This document shows, piece by piece, positions 43,201 to 52,200 of a stretch of 64,000 nt of DNA. Every line of letters starts with the position of its first letter. The first letter of the stretch is position 1. The translations under genes and the position numbers were made by a program. Source of the DNA: Sternotherus odoratus (Eukaryota > Chordata > Testudines > Kinosternidae); contig JAVMKO010000001.1 of NCBI GenBank assembly GCA_032164245.1, positions 162,307,434 to 162,371,433 on the forward strand, in the 5' to 3' direction. The notes beneath the pieces were generated by a model. The model searched no databases. It saw only the letters and a list, made by a program, of their open reading frames with translations, and was not told where the DNA came from.

Positions 43201-46200
43201 AAAAATAATATTGTGAAGCTTTTGAATGGAAACTTGTGATTTCAAATGGATTGTATTGAAGAAAACTCTTAATAAAAATGTGTTTTAAGTAATAGTATTA
43301 CTTGCACTAACATAGAAATTCACTTTATTTTTAAACAGGAAACAGAATGGACCAAGAATACCCGAATCGGACTTCTGAATCTAAAGCAACTGACAGTGTA
43401 TTGTTTTCAAATACGAGCAAAACTCAAAGTATCAGTTGACAACTTTGGACCATTAAGCGAAACCTATTGTCACAAAACTGCAGCCAGTGGTATAAATCTT
43501 ACTTCATGAACACCTGTTTTGTCTCTTGTGTAAAAAAAACTTGAGTCTTAAATGGCTTTCTCTTTTAATTTACTGTATCACACAACTAGTACCTGTCTTC
43601 AGTTCTAAAACGGCACTGTTTTTTAGTAGTTCAAGAGCATATGCTCATTCATTTTCACATAATGAGTTTTTCAGCAGCTCAATAAATACGAGAAAGTAAG
43701 CCAGAGCATTTGCCTCCCTTTCCCCACCCCTTGTAGATAGATTTTTTTTTTTTTTTAAAAAAAAAGACATGGCTGTTAAGGTACAAATATATATTGGTAT
43801 TCTAAGGAAAAATTACTACTGGTAATTCCTTTTCTCACCTCGGGTCAAATTTGTTTGAGGGAAAATGATGGTACTCTCCCAAACTCACAATGTCCCTCTC
43901 TGCCCTGCCATTATGTGGACCGCAGAGGCAAGAGAGAGAGAGAGATCGGAGAGGACTGGTGAGACAAGGTTGGAGAAGACAAGGACAATTCAGAAACCCC
44001 TAAAGTTAGGTCCCACCTATACTGCTGGCCACAATGTTAGAATCTGGTTTATCTATATCTGAGCTAAAGCCTGGCTTTAAACTCTCTTGTAAGGCCTGTG
44101 TAGATTTAGACCATCATGTTATATCTCATACTCTAACCTGGAGGAATCACCTCTAGACATAAGAAGGCCATATAGGCTCCATGCTCACATACTCCTTTTT
44201 CTCTCCTCCTTCTACACAAATGTGTCAAACAAGGTGCCACTTTAGAGTGTGATCCTGCAAAATGCTGAACACTCTGGCTCTAACCTAGCAAAGCTCATAA
44301 AATACAGTAACTCCTCACTTAACATCATCCCGGTTAACATTACTTCGTTGTTACATTGCTGACCAATTAGGGAACATGCTCATTTACTGTTGTGCAATGC
44401 TCCCTTAGAATGTTGTTTGTTAGCCGCATGCTTTGTCCACTGCTTGCAGGAAGAGCAGCCTGTTGGAACTAGCTACTGTGGACTTGGAACCAAGGTGGAC
44501 AGGCAGCCCCCCTGCCAGCTCCCTGCTCCCCTAAATTCCCTGTGCAGCAGCTGCCTAGCAGGCTATCAACTGCAATTGAGCTGTCCCTCCCCCCACTGCC
44601 ATATGCTGCTTCTACCCTCTGCCTTGGACATTAGCACCCCTCTTCCCCCACAGCAAGCAGGAGAGGTCAAGGTGTTCCCCTCCCCACTACTCCTGTACCC
44701 CATCTCCATAGAACAGGGAGTGGACACGACAGGGCTCAGGACAGAGGGAGCTTGCTGGCAGCGGCTGCTATCTCAACTTGCTGATCTACTTAAAAGGCAG
44801 TTTACTTGGAGTGGGGTCAGCATACTTAAAGGTGCAATGCACATCTCTCTCTCACACATAAGGTGTGTTTTCCCCCCCCCCCCCCCCGTACTTGTGGTGT
44901 GTGTCTGTCTCTGCCATGCTGTCTCCCCTCCCTCCATTCGTGCTGCCTTGTAGAGTGTCCGGCTACATTAACAACAGGGCTCAGCTGACTGCTAGTTCAT
45001 CATTTAGCAGTGAGGCATTCCCTAGGAAATAACCCACTTTTTGACTCCACCACCTCCACCAAGCTTTACAATCATCATCGCTGTTTAAAGTATTGAATTG
45101 TTTGTTTACAATTTATATTGTGTGTGTGTGTGTGTATATGTTTATATAAGTCTTTTCTCTGGCGAAAAAAATTTCCCTGGAACGTCTCCATTTACATCAA
45201 TTCTTATGGGGAAATTGGATTTGCTTAACATGTTTTGCTTAAAGTAGCATTTTTCAGGTACATAACTACAACATTAAGCAAGCAGTGACAGTATGTTCTT
45301 AACTTTAAGCACATGTGCACACTACTGGGACTACTCCTGTGTTAGCTAAGTACATGCTTCAGTGTGAGAATGCATTAGCAGGGCAGGATGGATGAATTTA
45401 AATAAGCGTTAAGCCTCTGGGTCTGCCATTCTGGTACCTCACATTGAATCATTGTTCAATAGAACAATGCAAATTATGCAGGGCATATACACTAATATTC
45501 ATATTTCTTCTGCTTAATGGGATTTGGATCTCAGCCTGTGAATTTCTACATTGTTTGGCTTAAGATAGCAGTGTTCATTTTAAACACAATTTTGAGAAGT
45601 ATGAGATGTAGCATTGATGTGCTTCACCTCCCCTTCCTGACCATTTTTGATAAAGTTCGTGTTTTCCATAGATTTTTTTACTCCCATGTTAAAGCTGGAG
45701 ATTTTATCTTGTTTTTGGATTATGTCCATCACTGTCATGTATAAGCCTTGATTTTAGGAAAAGAGTTACATGTACCTTAAATATCACCTCTGGCAGGTGA
45801 TATTTAAGGCATATGTAACATGACATACATGTAAGTTGACATATAAATTATGCAGTAATACTGTAGTGCCCAGTAGTGAAGCTTCTGTATCATTGTGTTA
45901 AACGAAGGAAGTCTATAAAAGCTCCCTTCTTATTATGATGTAATTTAAATTATTATCCAAGACTATTGATTAGTTTTCACATTAAAAAGTTATCAAGACT
46001 TGTTGATAAACTTGATACTAATGGAGTAAAAAGAAAAAGCTTTGGATATATACATTACATAGTTACAATGCTTTTTTTTTTTTTTCTCTCTTTTCAGATG
46101 CAACCAGAGCTGGATTTGTTGTAATAATATTTGTTGTAGCCACAGTTACTGTGGTGATCCTAGCAATTGTCTGTTTTCATTTTATTCAGAAATTTCATCA

Positions 46201-49200
46201 AGTCATTAAATATTGGTTTCAACCTCCTTTTGAAATTCCACCACATATTGAAGAGGTATGTGTTTTTTGTCTTTCTTTGACAAAGCCCTGGCTGGGATGA
46301 TTTAGTTGGGGATTTAGTTGGGGATTGGTCCTGCTTTGAGCAGGAGGTTAGACTAGATGACCTCCAGAGGTCCCGTCCAACCCTAATATTCTATGATTCT
46401 ATGTTTAGCAAAAGAGGTAGTTGTGTGACTGGAATGAACTGGTTAGGTTAGTTAAGGTCACATAGAAGCCACAAAATATTAAACTTTTGCCTTTCTAAGT
46501 TTACATCCAAACTGCCTAAATTCAGTATAGCTTGTTGTTTTTCATATTTAGTGTGGCTCTAATGTTACTCCAATTTATGCCATTTTACTTAGCTGGAATC
46601 CTGTGCTCATTGTGTACTTAAGTACAGATATTGTGGTGTTCCTTTGTGTGAAACTGTCGTAATATGAAAAAAGGAGACTCAATTTTTTGTTTTAAAATAA
46701 AAAATAATACTAATTAAACAGGGTTGACGCAGAGCAATTCTTCACTACAGAACTGAGATCAAATTGCAGGTTATGCAGTATTAGTAGTTTTTTGGGGGGG
46801 TTAAGTAGACTTTTTAAGGTTCAAGTACTGAATTATAGGTGAGCACGTGCCATTTTAAGAGTGGAGACCAAATACAGTATCAGAATCTCTGAGGGCCTGA
46901 GGAGATGGAAGGTATTGTTGGGGAGGGGAAGGGGGAGGCAGGCATTGTCTTGGGTTTTTTTATGGTTTCTTGCAATTCACAGGTGCATGACAAAAGATGC
47001 ATGTGGCTTCTTTTCTGGCAGCTCATGCATGTCTGTACTGAAGTACGTTTCATGTCTGTTCATCTTCCTCTTTTTACGTTTTAAAGAGAAAATTGTTTTC
47101 CATTGATCATGAATTAAAAGTTATGGCTTGAGACATCTTCCATGTCATGTGTTAAACATTTCTATCATCAAAAACAATCCTTTGAGCTAGGGTGCTTTTG
47201 TGATCAAGGAATTGGATCAGGATTTCAGAATCTGTATTCAGTTTTCAAGTGCGGTATAGATTTTCTGCATGACCTTCGGCAAGTCACTTTATCAATCTCT
47301 TTTTCAGTTCCTATCTATAAAATGAAGATGATTATTTCCCACCTCAAAAGAGTTTAAGGATAAGAGTTGTGAGGATAAGTTTAATAATTTAATGCAGTTA
47401 GATATTATTATGATGGGCGTGGGGGCACATAAGCACCTAAATATATTCACTTTTTAAAAATACACAGTATGTTATGGAAAGGACAGTAAAGAGTTGATCT
47501 GTTTTCTAATGCTTACTCTCCATCAGAATTTATAATCCTCAATTGGTGTGGAGGTCATTAGGATTTGAACTGGATAGTAAGCGACAGAAATCAGACGAAT
47601 GCTTCAGCGACAGTGAACCTGTTTTCAGGCAAATAACACTGATAATGATACATATTTAGCAACAATTCTACTTGAAATATTTGTTTTCTAAGTGGGGTTT
47701 TCTGGCCTAGTACTTTTCTTCCTCTTACAACTATGGACACGTGAAAAGATTTTCATTAGAACAAGGTACTATAGTTACTACATGGCAGTGGCTTCTATTT
47801 CATATGTGTTTTCTTTAGTTTTTCAGAAAGTCACACAGTTCCTCATTTAGAGCTAATTCTGGGTTTTCAACATCTGAGTTACAGGAAGCAGATTTGATAT
47901 TGTCCCACTCCTTAGGTGTAACAAAAAAAGTCACAAACTGATTATTTCTTGAATTCATTAAAATGTATTTATTTCCTCTTCATGTCTTTAAAATTAACTT
48001 GTAAAAAATAATTTGAATCTGATTAATGTCAGAGGTCAGAAATTCATGATAAAATAACTTAAAATTGTTCCTTGTCCGTGCTTTGTCACCTGTATTTATA
48101 ATTAAAACTACATTAATATAGAATCCATCTAAAATGCTATGCCATGTTGTAGTTGTAACATTAGGAAAGCTTTTGGCTTTTAGGCTTTCTTACTAGCCCT
48201 GGAATAAGTCCTCAACAATAAAAAAAATTGTGTTCAGCTGTCTGAGGTACTGAGCGTCCTCTGTTATTCAAAGACACAAGATTTCTAAGGAAAAAAGATC
48301 TTTCTCAGATCTAAGAATTTTTCCTCATTTTCCTGGATTAAAAATCCACACTTTCCAGTACAAGGCTATTTATAATTTGAAATGCAAAATATAAATTAGA
48401 GGAATAGTATTTTATTAGGGTTTGCAGGTAACAATATGGGAAGGTGGAGATCTAATCCAACTCGCACTGTGCTGAAAACTTACTCTGTGTTCTCATTTGC
48501 CCTATCCGTATTTCAGACCTTTTTCTCAAGAGCCTTGCGGTTGTTGAGGCCCATCTGTGTGATGTTGTGCTTGTTGGCTTGTTTTTAGGCCTTTTGTTTG
48601 GTGGGGTGACAGTGAGATATGTTTAGTTTGTCCTGGGAGAATCTACTTAAAGCTGACATTCATCATTAAATAAGATGAGGAAGACTTTGCAGCACTTCTG
48701 TTCCATTCTATACATCCGATGAAGTGGGCTATAGCCCACGAAAGTGTATGCTGAAATAAACTGGTTAGTCTCTAAGGTGCTACAAAGTCTTCCTTGTCTT
48801 ATTTACGGATACAGAGTAACACGGCTGCTAATCTTAAATTCATCATTAAATTGAGTAGGCTGCTGTTCTGCTCTGTTTGTTGGTGACAGGCTGTCAAATG
48901 GTTAATTTGTGGTGTGTGTTTCTTTTAAAAGATAGTTGGAGTAAGTCATGTTTGAAAGTTGTGTTTCATGACAAATGTCTCTAAGGGGAAATGGAACAGG
49001 CTTTTAAAACATTTAATGCTGTGTATTGATGAAACTGATTGTCCTAATGGAAACCTTTTAAACCAATTAGAACACTGTGTTTTGCTGAAAATGACTTAAC
49101 AGTCAAGTCTGAGCTAATCAAGTTAGGAAAAAACACGTTAGTTTGCTGTACTATTGGTTTAAATATCTATTTGACCTGTGATTTAGTTGTTGTTTTTTTA

Positions 49201-52200
49201 AAAAACGAAAGCTCTTTGCATTTATTTCAACGTTACCCTAGTACTGTGTTTCTATAAAACGAGTCACAGGTGTGCATCCATGCTCATGAGTGCGGAGTCT
49301 GATTACTGTGTACGTGTGATTATTATATTTCCTAGGAGCTTCAAGTTCTGTGTGATAGATGCACTTTTGAAAGGATTATTGATAGTAGCTTTGGTTTTTG
49401 CAATGTGACCTCCAAATAGAGCCAACGGTTAAAAATCACCCTCTCCAAATTAGGACACTAAAAACTGCTCCATATATATCTATATCTGGAGCAGTTTTTA
49501 GTGTCCTATATACTGTAAACACAGTACAGTTGTGAAATGTTTAACTATGTAGCTAGAGTGAAAGTAAGTTAGGATGCTTCTATATTAAAGTAGGGTGACC
49601 AGATGTCCCAATATATAGGGACAGTCCAGATAATTGGGTCTTTGTTTTATATAGGCTCCTATTACCCCTCACCCCCATCCCGATTTTTCACGCTTGCTGT
49701 TTGGTAATCCTAAGATTAAAGTGATATTTTAACATGGAGAAATTCCTTCTGTGGGTAGATAAAATGGTAAGAAACTACAGAATGCTCCTGTTGCATACGT
49801 GGCTAAATTTACATAATGGTTTGAGGCTGGAAAATCCCTATAGAAATTACTTTCATTTTGCCTTGCCAAGTTTTCTCAGCTGATAGCAACAAATGATATG
49901 AAATAAGAGTGGAAATTCCCCAGTTCCGTATAAAATGAAAGATGCTGCAGGTTTTTTCTGCTGTCTTCTAGTAAGCAATAGAATCCCAGTAAATTTAACA
50001 GAAAAGTACATTGGGACATTTAAAAATGATTAATCATCTATCCGATTAACTTCTCAGAGTCACCAAAAGTAGGACTGATTCTAACATGAAAATACTTTAA
50101 GGTAGGGGTGGGCAAACTACGGCCCGTGGGCCAGATCCGGCCCACGAGACCGTCCCATCTGGCCCCCGGCCAGGGAGGCTGCCCCGGGCCCCTACCCCGG
50201 AGCCGCGCTGGCACCACTGCGGGGTCAGGACTGCCCACTCCTCCCCTCCCCCCCGCTCCCCAGAGCTGTGTTGTGCGGGCAACCGCTTGGGGGGGGGGCT
50301 GCGTGCTCTTCCCCCCCCCCCCCTTCCCCCAGAGCCGAGCCGTGCGGACAGGGCTCTAGGGGCCAGGGCTGCACGCTCCCCCCTTTCCCCCAGAGCTGCG
50401 TCGCATGGGCAGCCGCTGGGGCAGGGGGCTGGGGCCGGGGCTGCAGGCTTCCCCCCCCCCAGCCCCCAGAGCCGTGCGCTGCCCCCCTCCCCCAGAGCCG
50501 CGTTGAGCAGCTATGGTAAGGGGGGGTTGGGGGTGGGATTCTGGGGTGGTGGTTTGGGGGGGCTGAGGAGGGGGCAGTCAGGGAGCAGGGTGGGTTGGAT
50601 AGGTGATGGGGTTCTGGGGTGGTGGTTGGGGGCAGGAGGGTGGATAGGGGTTGGGGCAGTCAGGGGACAGGGAGCAGGGGAATTGGGTAAGGGATGGGAT
50701 ACTGGGGGATATTTAGGGGTCTCTGGACGGGGCAGTCGGGACAAGGTTGGGGGAGGTTGGATGGGTCGGGGATTCTGAGGGAGCAGTCGGGGTGGGAAGT
50801 GGGAGGGGGCCGAATTGGGGGCAGGGCCTTCCCTACCTGGCCCTCCATATAATTTTGTAAATCCGAGGTGGCCCTTGGGCCAAAAAGTTTGCCCACCCCT
50901 GCTTTAAGGCCAAATCCTGCAGTCCTCATTCAGGCAAAATTCTTAGTGACTTCAGTGGAAAGTCGGTGACTGAGGACTGTGGGGTTTCTCTGTAGTTTGT
51001 GGCGATTTGTTTGCAAAAAAACCAAATCTGCATTACAAGAAACATTATTAATGTTGCAAAATCAAGCACTCAGAATTTGGGAACTACCTGAAAGGTTGCT
51101 GGTGCAACTTTAATTCAACTCCCATATACATACGCATTCTGATGGTACAGTCTTTAATTACATGATCAAACATGACTTTTTTCCACAGAATCTGTCTCAT
51201 TAAGTGAGTGGGTTATTCAATATTTCTATTTTCCCCCTCATTTGGTGTGTGTCCCCAGGCTTCATTTACTGCACACCCTTCAAACTTTTCTTTCCCCAGA
51301 GCATCTTTAGTTTTAGTGCTTCACAAACTTCAATGAATTTATCTTCACAACACTCCTGAGATGAGTAGATAGTATCCCCATTTTACAGCTGGAGAGCTGA
51401 GGCACAGAGAGAGTAAGGCCAAAATTACCAAGTGCCCACTAATTTTGGGTACTTATCTGAGGGCCTCGTTTTTTAGAGAACTTGGCATTTTTATAGCATA
51501 TTCTGTGTTGAGAGCTCAGGTTCCATGGACTTCAGTTACTAGTGTGAATGCTTAGCACTTCTGTACATCTGGTGCCAAGTGGCTCATTTCAGGCATCCAT
51601 CCAGAAATGGAACACGCAGACATTGTCTCCATTACCAACTTATGTTGGTATAACTGTGACTCCTGGGGGAATTCTGCACCACTGTGCATGCGCAGATTTC
51701 TTTGCTTCCCTCCAGAAAAATGACTTTCTGACAGGGAAGCAAAGGATCGCTCTTGTGGCTTTCGAGTGACCCTCCCCAGTAGTATGTTTTGGATGCCCAT
51801 GGCAGCCGACAGAGAGGTAAATCACTGTAGCGCTGAGGGCGGAACTGGGGAAGATCTGGCTGGTGGCTCCTACTCTGCACTGGGCTCAGCTGCTAGTACC
51901 GGCAGAGTTGGGGAGGATGGAACTTCCTCTTCCCCTGCACGGCCGGCATCCAGAGTCAGGTCAGACTCATCTCCAGATTTCTCCCCATGCTCCAGGAAGC
52001 TCTGCAAACTCTTCCCCCCTCCCTTCCCCCATTTCCTGCGCCCATTGTTCCTCATTTGCAGGGGGAGGTGTCACTGTACGGGGTGCTGCTCCCCCCTCTA
52101 CCCAACCCCCATGCATCCAGACCCTCCCACCGAATTGAACTCCCTCTCCCAACCCGCACTTCCACTGCACCTGGACCACCCCGATGAGCCACCCATATCC

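Noticed and set aside
44390..44953. 187-residue frame with many Cys
   Set aside because: It lies within the Tigger-type element, crosses a C homopolymer, and has no recognised domain.
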